Source of the DNA: Lineus longissimus
Lineage: Eukaryota; Nemertea; Pilidiophora; Heteronemertea; Lineidae
DNA length: 64,000 nt
NCBI RefSeq assembly: GCF_910592395.1
Contig: NC_088320.1
Coordinates: 15,002,501-15,066,500 of the forward strand
Reading direction: 5' to 3'
Below the pieces are notes generated by a model. It was not told the DNA's origin, made no database searches, and worked only from the letters and a program-made list of their open reading frames with translations. Below are positions 34,927 through 45,895 of the stretch, in pieces; the first letter of the stretch is position 1; each line of letters begins with the position of its first letter. The position numbers and the translations under genes are program-made.

Positions 34927-35150
34927 GGGGGGGGGGGGCAATTTCACGGGGGGGGGGGGCAATTTGGCTGGGGGCAATTTTCGAGTTTAGTTGACCACGT
35001 GGTGAATCACACACACGAATAAAAGGGTCTGACTTGCCTCGAGACCAATAGCAACTCAAAAGAACAATCAATTGAAATGAATGAGTTATTTGACTGGGGG
35101 CAATTTTCTGGGGGGGGGGGGGGGATTGTCGGGGGGGGGGGGAGGATTGT
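34927..35150 (+). repeat. cluster of long G-runs (potential G-quadruplex)
   Basis: G-runs of 12 (34927-34938), 12 (34948-34959), 5 (34970-34974), 15 (35110-35124) and 12 (35131-35142), each followed by CAATTT or ATTGTC-like spacers. The spacer similarity indicates a degenerate repeat of about 20 nt. Run lengths may be sequencing-dependent. Confidence 0.85.
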
Positions 35151-35514
35151 CCAAGAACCGTTAACCAGCTATGGTTAACTACATATATATGATGCGACAT
35201 GATAATTGTTCGACGAGAGAGAACTTCGTAAAATTTCAATTTCAATTGATTATGATTACACAAAAGAATCGAAACATCAAGATAGATTCAGGCTATCTTA
35301 CTCATCCTTTTCTGCAGAATCGTTCACGCATTCCTCATGTCGTGGCAGTAATTGTGATGGATGATTGCACGCTTCAGTGGACAACGATACAACGCGACAA
35401 CTTGAAAAACCATGTGGTTGGTGCAAACAACACGTCTATCTGTTGAAGATAAATACCCCTAATACTTTTCAGAATTTTTAGAAAAAAAACTAGTTTCCCT
35501 AATTTCCCTAAAAC

Positions 35515-35650
35515 AGGAGCAGCCAGGTTCGATTGGCCATCTTCGGGTGACTAATATGCACAGTAATAAAGGGCACTGGGTCATGTTGGATTCAGCTCTT
35601 GAAACATTTATTGTACAAGCGTGAATAGCTTTGACGTACTGTGATGGTTA
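35515..35650 (+). repeat. dispersed repeat family R2, copy 2
   Basis: GGTGACTAATATGC, then GGGCACTGGGTCAT and TGTACAAGCGTGAATAG, as in the other R2 copies. It ends 15-20 nt before the GPCR start. Confidence 0.75.
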
Positions 35651-35662
35651 AACAGCTATACG

Positions 35663-36407
35663 ATGGCGGCAACAGACGATAATACTACTTTCATTATGTT
35701 CACAGAGCGAGGACGTTGCTTACATCAAGTGTATCCGGTGGTTGGTTACTACACTTGGATCAAAGTAATCTTTACTGTACCATTAACTTTTATCATAGCA
35801 GTCATTGGGTTGCCTGCAAATATACTTGCGATTATTGGTATAGGATATAAGCGACCTTACACATCAACTTCTGTTTTGCTACAAGGTCTAGCAGTGACCG
35901 ATAGTCTAGTCTTAATTTCGCAAGTATTGGGAACATCACTGCAGGTCCAGTACTACTACACGGGTTTATGGTTCGAGTACATATTGTTTATCACGCATGC
36001 GTACCGTTACATTTACACAGCACAGTACTTTTTAAAGACAGCATCCATCTTCATCACGCTTTGTGTAGCTACGGAGCGATATATTGCTGTCTGCAGGCCA
36101 CTGCGGGCTGCGACTGTTTGCACAAAGAGAAACGCTTACATTTCATTATTCACAATCTGTTTTGGGGCTTTCTTGTATCGAATCCCACTGTTTTTCACGC
36201 AATAGGTAAAATACCGGTACGACCCTTGCTCACGAATGATCCTGCCCAGGTGGTATCTTTCGGATATGTACTTTAACTTTTATTTTGACATCATCTATCT
36301 TACAAGCGTCTACATCTCTATCAATTCAGTAATACCAATAATTAGCCTGACAATCCTCACGTACTTAATATTATCCAGAAGTATTAGGGTAGCAGGAAGG
36401 GTTGGGC
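35663..36407 (+). pseudogene. rhodopsin-family GPCR (peptide-receptor type), truncated
   Basis: ATG at 35663 opens 180 codons with TM1 (VPLTFIIAVIGLPANILAII), TM2 (LLQGLAVTDSLVLISQVLG), TM3 ending in ERYIAVCRPLRA (the DRY-type motif as ERY) and TM4. An in-frame TAG at ~36203 follows, and the same frame then continues through an extracellular loop into TM5 (YISINSVIPIISLTILTYLI) before breaking off near 36407 in repetitive DNA. TM6, TM7 and the NPxxY motif are absent. The pattern resembles FMRFamide-type neuropeptide receptors of invertebrates. The stop could be avoided only by an unrecognised intron; with the missing C-terminal half it is most likely a pseudogene. Confidence 0.75.
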
Positions 36408-36440
36408 GTTTGTGGTTTCTGAGTCTGAGGGGGTTGGTGT

Positions 36441-36504
36441 CTGTTGACTGTGCTTTAAGAGAGACTAGGCATGGCGCCAGTCTCTCTTAAAGCACAGTCA
36501 ACAG
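36441..36504. repeat. perfect 26-bp inverted repeat at the break of the GPCR
   Basis: Arm 36441-36466 begins CTGTTGACTGTGC and is exactly complementary to 36479-36504, with a 12-nt spacer that is itself GGC/GCC-bordered. The right arm and what follows are repeated directly at about 36838-36885, so the arms are an element end in head-to-head arrangement. Confidence 0.85.
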
Positions 36505-36983
36505 GCATTTGGTCTCAGTATTTGGGTTTTGATTGCCATGACTGTACCCCTGTAAAAGTCAGAGGAGGAGAAGTTTGGAATGATGAAAGCATTGAAGAAG
36601 AAGAAATGTTATTATATACTGAGGAAAGCAAAATTTATTATGAGAGTAGAAGGCAGTGTCCTGACTTGATTATTTTGAAAATGGCAGTCTGAACACATTA
36701 AAAGGTGGAACATGGCATTTTATCGACTTTGAAGTGTTCCGCAGTTAAAGGGAGACTATAGGCAGCAGCTAGGTAGGCAAGATAAAGTCATACAAATTTG
36801 CCAATAGGGGTCAGTCATATCTCTAGGCATGGCGCCAGTCTCTCTTAAAGCACAGTCAACAGGCATTTGGTCTTAGTATTTGGGTACAGAATCAAGGCAG
36901 AATCAAGGCAGCTCAGAGAGCACTGATTGAACGATGCTGTGGACAAGTCCAAGGATACTGCATCAGTCACGACCAACTTCTCA

Positions 36984-37413
36984 TCAGAAAGCGTCACCAC
37001 CAGCATATTCAATGTTCAGTTCCAACCTGTACCAGTCCAATGCACGCCTGTCATGGTCAGCAGTGGTCAGCTTAGCGCGATATGGAACATTCTTCCGAAA
37101 CTCAAGCGAGGGAAGTCTGCTCATTAGCCTATCTCGCGCACTGCTCCTTCTTGTCAAACATCGTAGTGAAATCGTGGTACAGTGGGGCGTCCTCGAGGAT
37201 TGCAGCTGGTCGGACAGACGTGAGGTGGAATGTGGGCGGCTGCACTTCTTCGTTGATGTGCGATGGCAGATAGCACAGTTGTTGCGTTGCATGACAACTG
37301 AAAGTGAATGTGATATCATAGAACTGAGGCGTTTGCAATGAGACTATAGGTGAAGTAGAAGCAAGGAGTGAAATGGGCCATCTTCCAGTGACTAATATAC
37401 AGAGTAAGGGCAC
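36984..37413 (-). pseudogene. coding-like fragment of unknown family, copy 1
   Basis: Two minus-strand frames that join across one frameshift near 37135 give protein-like sequence, for example LTSVRPAAILEDAPLYHDF and MSRLPSLEFRKNVPYRAK. A shorter related copy is at 38900-39115. The recurrence of a protein-like segment inside repeats suggests an exon captured by a mobile element or an old gene fragment. Family not recognised. Confidence 0.4.
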
Positions 37414-38000
37414 AGGGTGTTGTTAGATTCAGCATTGAATGTATTCCTCGTACAAGCGTGAATAGTGTGGATATACAGTGAGAGGTGAGAGACCCCTATT
37501 GACTACTTCTTGTAACTTTATCTTGGATATTATATTAGTATTGAACTTCTAGCCATGGATTATGAAGAAATTGAAGTTGTAGGCATGGAATATGAAAAAT
37601 TATTCAACGTTGAAAGACATTATTCCATGAGGCTTTGCCGTGATCGCAAAGGACGCGACGCGATTGGTTCACATGCTAATGAGGTATGATAATGATAATT
37701 ACCTCTATAAATGCTACTTGGATAGCGACTGTGTCGTTGATTGCAACAGTGGTCTATGTCAATGTGTGCCTGTAATGTCAATGAAGTATGATGAGGTGAT
37801 GACGATAGTGCAATTATTAAATATTGGCAAGAGATCATACTACAACATAGGTCTTGTTTTTGACAGATGACTGTGCGACATTCCAATTGGGTCTTGTTAG
37901 AGTCAGCGCTGCATGTATTCCTTGTACAAGCTTGAATAGTTGTGACGGACTTTGAGGGGTGAGAGACCCCTATCGGCTACTTCGGCTAACTTTATCTTGC
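37340..38000 (+). repeat. dispersed repeat family R2, copies 3 and 4
   Basis: GAGACTATAGGTGAAG..., GTGACTAATATACAG and TCGTACAAGCGTGAATAGT (37340-37480) recur as TTGTACAAGCTTGAATAGT plus GAGAGACCCCTAT (37890-37980). Between and beyond them, a block GTGTGCCTGTAATGTCAATG is present at 37768 and again at 38128, a further direct repeat of about 360 bp. Confidence 0.7.
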
Positions 38001-38899
38001 CTACCTAGCTGCTAGCAATAGTGCCCCTTTATCAAGACTGAAACCCACTGTGCGGGGCTAAGAAATTACCTTTATAATCCTAGTTTGATAACCACTGTGT
38101 AGATGATTTGAAGAGTGCTCTGTGGATGTGTGCCTGTAATGTCAATGAAAGTATGATGAGGTGATGACGATAGTGGAATGACAAAATATTGGAAAGAGAT
38201 CTATTCCTAGAAGAACATATGTCCTGTTTTGACTAGGTGGCGCATTTTAGAATCAGCAGTGAGCACTGTGTGTAACATGGTGGAGGCAGCGGAGATAATA
38301 ACTGTGTCGAAAGTATTGTTATAGGGCCTTCCCTAGGCCCATGGGGTTAAATTTACAATCCACGATTGAAAAGACGTAGTTTGATCGCATTCAACTATAA
38401 ATCCATTGAACAGTTGTGTTCCTTGGCTTTAGTCAACCGATGACCTTTTGTTGGGCCATGATCGGGGATTGTAAACTGTAAATGTATTATGGACTGGGAG
38501 ACGGGGGAAACACAAGTGAAATAGACCAAAACAAGTGATTTTGGGGCTTTGGTTTAGATGCATGCCCCACATGCGCCATGCGGGATTATACGGTTCATGT
38601 GAACTTGTTGACATCTATGATCTAGTGCCGTTATTGGTCATGGTACATGGTAGGCCTAATCATCATGGCAATATGTTTCAGGAAAAGCTCGGAGTAAAAT
38701 GAACTGCCAATGAATAATGATGTTGTTCATGTTTACCATGTTTACTAGTACATAGCCATAGGGTATGCACTGGCCAGTGCACTTTCTGCACGTCGTCATG
38801 GTCATGTACGTGATACCTTGCATATTTTGTTTTTTGAATGCGCATGCTTTTTGGGCAAAATCACTTGTACCAACACTAATGAATAATGTCTTCTTATCC
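38001..38899. other. no gene seen
   Basis: Repeat-derived sequence continuing the direct repeat at 38128, then unique DNA without coding signal. Confidence 0.4.
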
Positions 38900-39135
38900 C
38901 TATGACTCCATACACAGTGAGGGCATTGTCCCATTCTCATCAAATGGTAACTTATTGTACCGTATTAGGGTGGAAGTTGGGGAGCAGATACCTACCACTG
39001 CACGCCTGTCATAATCAGCAGTGATGAGCTTAGCGCGATATGGAACATTCTTCAGAAACTCAAGCGAGGGAAGTCTGCTCATTAGCATATCTCGCGCACT
39101 GCTCCTTATTGTCAAACATCGTAGTGAAATCGTAA
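38900..39135 (-). pseudogene. coding-like fragment of unknown family, copy 2
   Basis: MSRLPSLEFLKNVPYRAK matches the copy at 37.0-37.2 kb with one or two changes. The nucleotide match extends to about 39130 (GTAGTGAAATCGT). Conservation at protein level is consistent with either recent duplication or former selection. Confidence 0.4.
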
Positions 39136-39140
39136 TGGAA

Positions 39141-39165
39141 AACGTCTGGCTTTGCGCCAGACGTT
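39141..39165. repeat. short perfect hairpin, 10-bp stem and 5-nt loop
   Basis: AACGTCTGGC, loop TTTGC, GCCAGACGTT. It sits immediately after the second coding-like fragment. Confidence 0.7.
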
Positions 39166-41000
39166 GAGACTAATAAGTGAAGAACTAGCAGGTAAAGAAC
39201 TTCTACTTGCGCGAGACTGCTCTGATAAAATTATCATTGCAGAGACTACGGTGACGTACACATATATTTTTTACAATCAAAAATGCCCTCAAAAGACGAC
39301 ATGGAATGATTATTTTATTGATATTTCCTACTAAATACCTTCCAATTATCACTTTATACAAATAGATCGGCGTTAGGTCGCATGCTTTTCTTTCCTGGTG
39401 ACACTATAAAGCAAAATAGTTGCAACCCCGTAAATGCGCTATAAGTCCAATAATAAGTGACGGTGACCCGTTATAAATGTTTCGCCAGCTTCGCTTTTTT
39501 GCCGCTACGCGGCGCGTTGGGCCCTTGCGTCTAGCCTCAAGCAGGCGACCACTTCTCATCTCGGCAGGAATGACACACGGCGAGCCAAGCACATGGATAT
39601 GGTTACACTTCGAGTAGTCATTGTGGTGGTTGTATTTATAATACTAGAGCTCCCTGGTGGTCTTTGCCAAATACCTGCAGTTCTTCGATCATTCTCAGGT
39701 CTCACCATTGACTTTTGTGCATATGAAATGCTCTCGCTATTGGATACTTTCTAATCAATTGAAACAGTTTTGTCAATTTCTTTATCTATTACGCAACGGG
39801 TCGGCGGTTTAGACGTGCCTTTGGAGTGGTGTTTAAATGCCGTCGAAAATAAATCGAGTCTAGAACCCTTAAAGAGCTCCCCTTCCTCGACAGAAGGATG
39901 ACATTTCGCGCTATACGAGAATGTTACTGTCTTTTTGGGCTACGGCGAAAAAACTGCAGGGCTGATTTCTTCAAATTTTATATGTTCTCAAGTCTTCTTA
40001 ACACTTTTGGGAGGCAATAGCATTTTGACATTTCAGCAACCAGTTGATAATGAAATAATTGTTTTGTATGTAATTCGTGTACATAAACCTAGTTTAAAAC
40101 ATTGCCTGGGCCCATTGTCCACCCCCCCCTTACACTGCAGGCCTAGCAATTGTGCTGGATCCCTACGAGGTGCTGTTTTCTACCTCTGAAAAAGGCAAAT
40201 GGCAACTTTCCTCCACCGCCTTGCGACAATTTGTTTGTGATCGAGTGATCAACATTATCCTGCACTCAGGTCCCATCTTGACCTTTCTTATACCGCCAAA
40301 GTCGAAAATAGACGTCCTTGGCGGTCGACAGGTTAAGACAGCTCCTCGTACTAACGAACCGTGATCTATCGTACAAAGTAATTTTGGTACCAGCATAGGA
40401 ACCGATTGGTCGAACACATGGCAAAACAATCTACAAGGCATGTTAAAATATCTCTGATAGCAACTCACAAAAAATATATGGTTTGAAGAACTGGCATAGG
40501 TCTATTAGACCTCCGGGTATTACTTTCATCGGAGCTATGAGAAAAAGTTATGAGCCGCTAGATGTCGCCAAATTAACTGGTTAATGCTTTAGCATTTTAT
40601 TACTAGTGTGTGCCCTCCAGTGATTGCTTATTATGACATCATGACGTCATTAGTTTAAAAAAGATCAAACTGCAGTGCTCGAGCAACCTCGTTTACCCAG
40701 GGGTCATTGCGCCCTAAAATGGTCACTTGCCCTGATGCCATTTTGAATGCTGATTAAGTAGACCCCGGATGTAGAGGTTGTGGTGCTCGAGCATCTCGAC
40801 GTTCCCGGAAAGTGTTGAGCGGGTGACTTCGGGAGAGGTAACACGAACTTTTCTCTACAATTATGGATCAATCATAGATGAAAGTTGTCCAAAAGATAGA
40901 TGACGTCGCAGAGCACAATGTGCACAATTAGCTTGGCCAACCTTTAACCCAGCAAATTTAATCGTCGAGGTCGGAAAGTCGATTCCCCGATCACTGGTCA
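39166..41000. other. no gene seen
   Basis: Intergenic. A GC-rich patch at 39480-39600 stands out but encodes nothing I can support. Confidence 0.4.
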
Positions 41001-41552
41001 AAATAATCGAAAATGACCCCAAACTTCAGACTTCCAACACCCTAAAATTATTACGGTCAACCAGAGTCTTTCAATATGAAGTGAGGAATATCCTGCACCC
41101 ATTTTAAGAACACCCGATGATTGTACTGACCAGTTAAAAAAAGGAGAAATGCTAAGATGAATGATAAAAATATCAGGTAAAGGAATTACATGGATCACCA
41201 TTAAACAACAAACACGATCAGGTTTCAATTCCAAACAACACTTATTTTCTGACCATGCATATTAATTGGTCAGTCGGGGCTTTTTTCGAGGTAAGAAACC
41301 TTGAAGATATTTTTATCGCGAAATAAGCGTCAAGTAACCCTGAATTTCACTGAACGGTTAGGCTTTCTGGCTTTTTGCGCCCCATTTCCGACCACCTTTA
41401 TCCATCTTCCCAGTCCAATCTCAACATTAAACAGCAGTCCACGAGCTTGTGACTCTGTGATTCCAGCCAGGGTCTTATGTGTCAAGACGCCTGCATAGTA
41501 TCCTGGTACTTACAAAAATAACAACACTAGTGGTGGTAAGAGACGGTTCAAG

Positions 41553-41558
41553 TTTATT
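41553..41558 (-). terminator. polyadenylation signal of Kunitz gene A
   Basis: AATAAA on the minus strand, 78 nt after the stop codon. The same sequence context is found after gene B. Confidence 0.75.
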
Positions 41559-41635
41559 CAAATACGAGTTTTACAATTATGGCTACGTCTCATAATTCAA
41601 TGCAGCACCAAAATGATGCCAGAACACTGGCTTAT

Positions 41636-44600
41636 TTATACCATCAGACACCTGTTCTCGCATTCTCTGATGCTTTCGAAACGGTTTCCATTTCCTTGGC
41701 ATCCTCCGTAGGTAAATTGCTCACACTGGCCCTGTTTGCTGTTGAATCCCCACACCTGGAAGCCTTCCGAGCACGGACCAGGCTCCAGAGGCAGCCTACA
41801 TGTATTTGCGGCAGCTGAAAAGAAGTGAAGGATTCAAAAATAATTTATTCGGCTCTTTCATGGCAAAAGAGAGGAGTGAGGAGGAGAACCTGCTCAAAGC
41901 CCGGCAGGTGGAGTTAGGAGGAGAACCAACCACAGCTTTTCACTTTTACCCGGAAGTTTCAAAACCTTGCCCAAGATTGTCAATGATGTCCAAAGATACA
42001 AACATGATAGTAGAGAGGTTGCGCACCATTACCATTCCCACTCTCACTTCAACTGAGTTTGATGTTGACAGTCATTAAATTTTAGTGAAATCTTCAATGT
42101 AACTGAATTTTTGAACTATGTTATATTGATACGTTACCTGGATCTGTACAATCGTTTTTGATATTACAAATTGGATCCGTGCATAAGACGAATAATGATG
42201 AAGTCGTCATCCAAGTCGTGGGCAATCAATTCGACATGGAAAACGACTCCATAAGTCCCCCCCCCCCCTTATGCACAGGTCCGATCTGAAATTTTGACAT
42301 CCTTGTACATGTACACATAGTTTATTAATATGAACACGTTCGTCACCTAATTTAAATCGAAGTTGTCACTAGATGACATTAATTCACTCTCAAAGTTGAA
42401 GTCAATGATGCGCAACCTCTCTATTATGCTGTCAACTCGGTCATGAGCCACCTTAACCTTCGTTAACAGGAATGTGACCATTAACACTTTCAACGGCCCC
42501 GGATCATTTTGCAGTTGTGGAAATACATTCTTCTTTAGCCCAATCATTAATTAATAAGATGATGACTTGCTGAACAGAGCTAATACTATTCCAGTAAGAA
42601 ATAGGATTCAAAGAACACACCGATCCACCAACAACAAAATTAATGCTTTGGGCAGGGAAAAACTTACTGTGGTCGGGGACACACCCACCACTCCAGTCAG
42701 CACATCTTTCATTTGGCTGACAGGACCATCTCGCTACACATTTCAAAACCTTTTTTTTTGAATCACATATACCGGCGGGCTGCAAGTAAGAAAGGATAAT
42801 CTTAGGGGTGAAGCATCCTTGCATTCGTGGGTCAGTTGCATGCTCCTACCTCGCCCACATTTCTGAGGTCTGTATTGAGTACCCCTCTCTTCCCTGTGAA
42901 AGGTCAAGAAAGTAGAAATGGAGCCGGGATGTTATTTCATTCCTAATTAAATGTGATGTTTTTCATGGAATGAATCTCTTATGTGGTATGTGGTTTTAGA
43001 CACTGCCGCTATACTTACACAAGCCTCTTCCTCAGTTCTGGCGAATATCACCGAAACAATTGCCTGAAAAGTAAAAATAGTCTTTGTTGAGACACTACTG
43101 GTCCGGGTTTATCTTAAAATTGATTCATGCTGGAATGAATTCTTTTTGCAACTCTCTCCGAACCCTAAACCCCGCAACATCAATGATACATCCAGGATTA
43201 ACATTTTATATTCGTTTTCGTAATCGTCAACATGAGGAAACCAGACCTGTAAAATATTTAGTCGCCCTCCAACTTCAAGCACCCCGCTGATACTACACAC
43301 AGTGATGATCGGCATATTTACCTTATCTACCTAATGGCCAGCGTAACCAGTGATAACACTCGGGCTGATGAGGCAAAATTAGAAGTAATTTGGTCGACTA
43401 CTATGGCATGATATATGTTGCAATATTCAATAAAAATATTTTTCATGCAATATTGATTTTTGTTCATTCATCGTTTCATTTTTGATGCAATGTTACCCTT
43501 TTTTATGCAATGTTAACATTTCCATTCAATGTGTGTTTATATTTGATGCAATGTTACATTTCTTTATGCAATGTTTACTCGATAATTGTTCATTCAATGT
43601 TTCAAATTAGATGCTATGTTTCACTTTTTTCATTCAATATTCAAATTTTCATTTGATAATTGCCCGGATAATTGTTCATTCATCGTTTTATTTTTGATGC
43701 AATGTTACACTTTTTTTCATGCAATGTTCAAATTTTCATTCGATAATATGCATTCAAAGTTTCATATTTGATGCAATGTTTTCAATTTTCTTCATGCAAT
43801 TACGATTAAATTTTCATGCAATATTTGGCAATTATTCATTCAATGTTGGCGCAACCTTTTTCTTTCAATAATCTGTGAAAATATTTATGCGAAAACTGCA
43901 TTGTGGGTAATCTTAGAAACGATAACGCTGATTGGCTAATCTCGTGTAGTGGAATAGGAGCGATATACTGTAATATATATGAGCTATATGTGTTTATTTA
44001 TCAGTTAAACTAGTAATTAAGTCTTTAACTGATTGGATTCTGTTAGAAATGGCAGGTTTTGATGATGTTTACCTTGGTCATGTTGTTTGTCTGCTAAAGA
44101 GCAACCATCTTGGATAATGCATTGTGGTATTTGCCTAGCGACCTTAGCAACCAATCAGAAGACAGTTTACAATGTTATATTTAGATTGGTGATGTCATTA
44201 CCAAAATATGGTATTTGTCAACAATCAAACATGTAGGTTTGTTGCGATTTGTGACTTGCGTCATTTCAAGGATTCAGAGTCCAGGTGTGAAGAGAAAAGG
44301 TTGTGTTTTTATCTCAGAGCTGTGTTCTTTCAGTTATTTTCATAAGGATTACAATACCACTAACACATTGTACACAACTTTTTCCAAAGTCGTTTGATAC
44401 GAGCTTGGAGGGAGCCTGTCACGACAATCACAATTGTATGGTTTGGTCTCATTCATACAGCCATTGACAGCATGTACACAACAATGGAGCTTTTGGAACG
44501 TCTGTCTTATTCCCCGTCAAGAGATTAGCCAATCAGCGTCCGCGTTTCCAATATTACCCACAATGCAGTTTTCGCATAAATATTTTCGCAAAATATTGAA

Positions 44601-45558
44601 TGAAAAAGTTTCCGCCAACATTAAATGAATAATTGCCAAATATTACATGATCATTTTATGAAATTTAGAAATCGTTATTGCATAAAAAAGTGAAACATTG
44701 AATCGAATACGAAACATTGAATGATCAATTATCAGGGCAACTATCGAATGAAAATTTGAGCATTATTGCATGAAAAAAGTGAATTATTACATCAAATGTG
44801 AAATATTGAATGAACAATATCGAGTAAACATTGCATAAAGAAATGTAACATTGCATCAAATATGAACACACATTGAATGAAAATTTTAACATTGCATAAA
44901 AAAGTGTAACATTGCATCAAAAATGAAACGATGAATGAACAAAAATCAATATTGCATGAAAAATATTTTTATTGAATATTGCAACGTATATCATGCCATA
45001 GACTACAAGGCAACGAGGATGTGATAGCAAGATCGGTTATGTAACAACATATGTTGACCTCAGCCTTTGGTCAAGCAACTCAGCAGGAGGTTACCTGGCT
45101 CAGATAAGCTGAGAGCTAAAGTCAATAAACTATTCCTCAGAAACTCTCCCCTCATCAAATATCCATCCCCCGGCTTCTAAGGCATTTTCCATTAGTTGGT
45201 AGGGGATGGTTAGGAGATAATTTTTACAGGGCTGGTTTCCTCATCACAAAAAATGATTACTCATTGTTTCATGCAATGTCAAGGCTTTTTTTAATGAAGT
45301 TTTGGAGGCAAAATGTCTCAGATGAACAACGCATCAAGTAATTTTAGATGACCCCGAACATTTTTGGAGTTCTACAAGAGACAAAGCCAGTCTTGCATTT
45401 CGTATCGCTGCGCATCTTGACAGTCAAGTGTTTAACTCCACTCATACACCAAGCTGTGGCACCACGAAGAAGAGAAGAAGAAGTTTTGAAATAATCGCAA
45501 CACTGACTGATGATTTGCAACTTACCAAGGCCAAGATGAACGCAAAAAGAAATTTCAT
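41636..45558 (-). CDS. secreted Kunitz-domain protein A (four exons)
   Basis: Exons on the minus strand: 45558-45526, 43063-43019, 42779-42668 and 41814-41636, all with GT-AG borders and phases 0, 0, 1; total 122 aa. Exons 1-2 encode a signal peptide (MKFLFAFILAL, continuing in exon 2) and an acidic EEE-Cys spacer. Exon 3 is a small Cys-rich module (Cys spacing like KCVARWSC and ERC). Exon 4 is a complete Kunitz/BPTI domain with six Cys, the NSKQGQCEQFTYGGC core and NRFES. The reactive loop reads GPC-Ser-Glu-Gly-Phe, so P1 is Ser, unlike Leu in gene B. It would be an extracellular serine-protease inhibitor or a related channel-active peptide; the sequence does not say which. Intron 1 holds a foldback element. 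Confidence 0.88.
43402..45000. mobile_element. 1.6 kb foldback element in intron 1 of Kunitz gene A
   Basis: Arms 43402-~43948 and ~44550-45000 are complementary, starting TATGGCATGATATA, and both outer ends abut GACTAC (43396-43401, 45001-45006), a likely 6-bp target duplication. The arms are built from short tandem sub-repeats (ATGCAATGTTACA, TTCATTCAATGTTTCA), as in Foldback-type elements. The ~600-bp middle has no convincing gene. It is absent from the equivalent intron of gene B, so it inserted after the gene duplication. Confidence 0.85.
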
Positions 45559-45599
45559 GGTTCCGTCTGTACAGTCCAGTAACGTCGAGATAAATGATG

Positions 45600-45758
45600 G
45601 TATGTTATCCCACACTCGGTGATATTAGTCATCGGTGTTTATACAGTAGTGTATTCTCATCTGATCGATAAGAGGGATGGTTCGATCACACAGATCATCA
45701 GCTTGCAGCACTGATGGTCTCTTATCTCCACACTCGGTGATATTAGTCATCGGTGTTT
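45600..45758 (-). promoter_or_regulatory. tandemly duplicated promoter region of Kunitz gene A
   Basis: TATAAA on the minus strand (45638-45643) lies 80 nt before the ATG. The block CACACTCGGTGATATTAGTC is present at 45611 and again at 45730. Its continuation after the second copy (TTTATACAG, then CTCATCTGATCGATAA) is found beyond the Polinton at 54229-54300. The upstream region is therefore a tandem duplication whose distal copy is split by the insertion. The homologous promoter of gene B shows the shared GTGTGATCGAACCA block. Confidence 0.75.
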
Positions 45759-45895
45759 AGTATATGTAATATGCAGGGTTCCACCCCCATTTCAACCCCC
45801 CCCCCCAGCGAGTGAAAAACGACAAAATTGGCTGCTCCAAATTTAAATTTTTAAATTTTCATGATTTCCAAGCTCTCTGCACCCTATTTCCAACT
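45759..45895 (+). repeat. left terminal inverted repeat of the Polinton-type element
   Basis: Begins AGTATATG and includes a C-run (45799-45809) and the GCGAGTGAAAAACGACAAAA block. Complement at 54089-54225 differs at a handful of sites and in the C-run length. Confidence 0.9.

Larger units (their letters stand above)
41001..45715 (-). repeat. inverted duplicate block carrying Kunitz gene A
   Basis: From about 41000 to 45715, exons, intron edges, promoter and 3' flank correspond in reverse order to 61150-63720. It is longer here because a 1.6 kb foldback element and other sequence expanded introns 1 and 3. This is a segmental inverted duplication, not just similarity of coding exons. Confidence 0.85.

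Noticed and set aside
39404-39592. GC-rich minus-strand frame with Arg/Lys-rich peptide, bacterial-looking
   Set aside because: Too short, no family I can support, and no other sign of bacterial transfer around it.
41579-41818. 79-codon plus-strand frame, with a similar minus-strand frame at 62975-63214
   Set aside because: They are antisense shadows of the two Kunitz exons, which explains their similarity.
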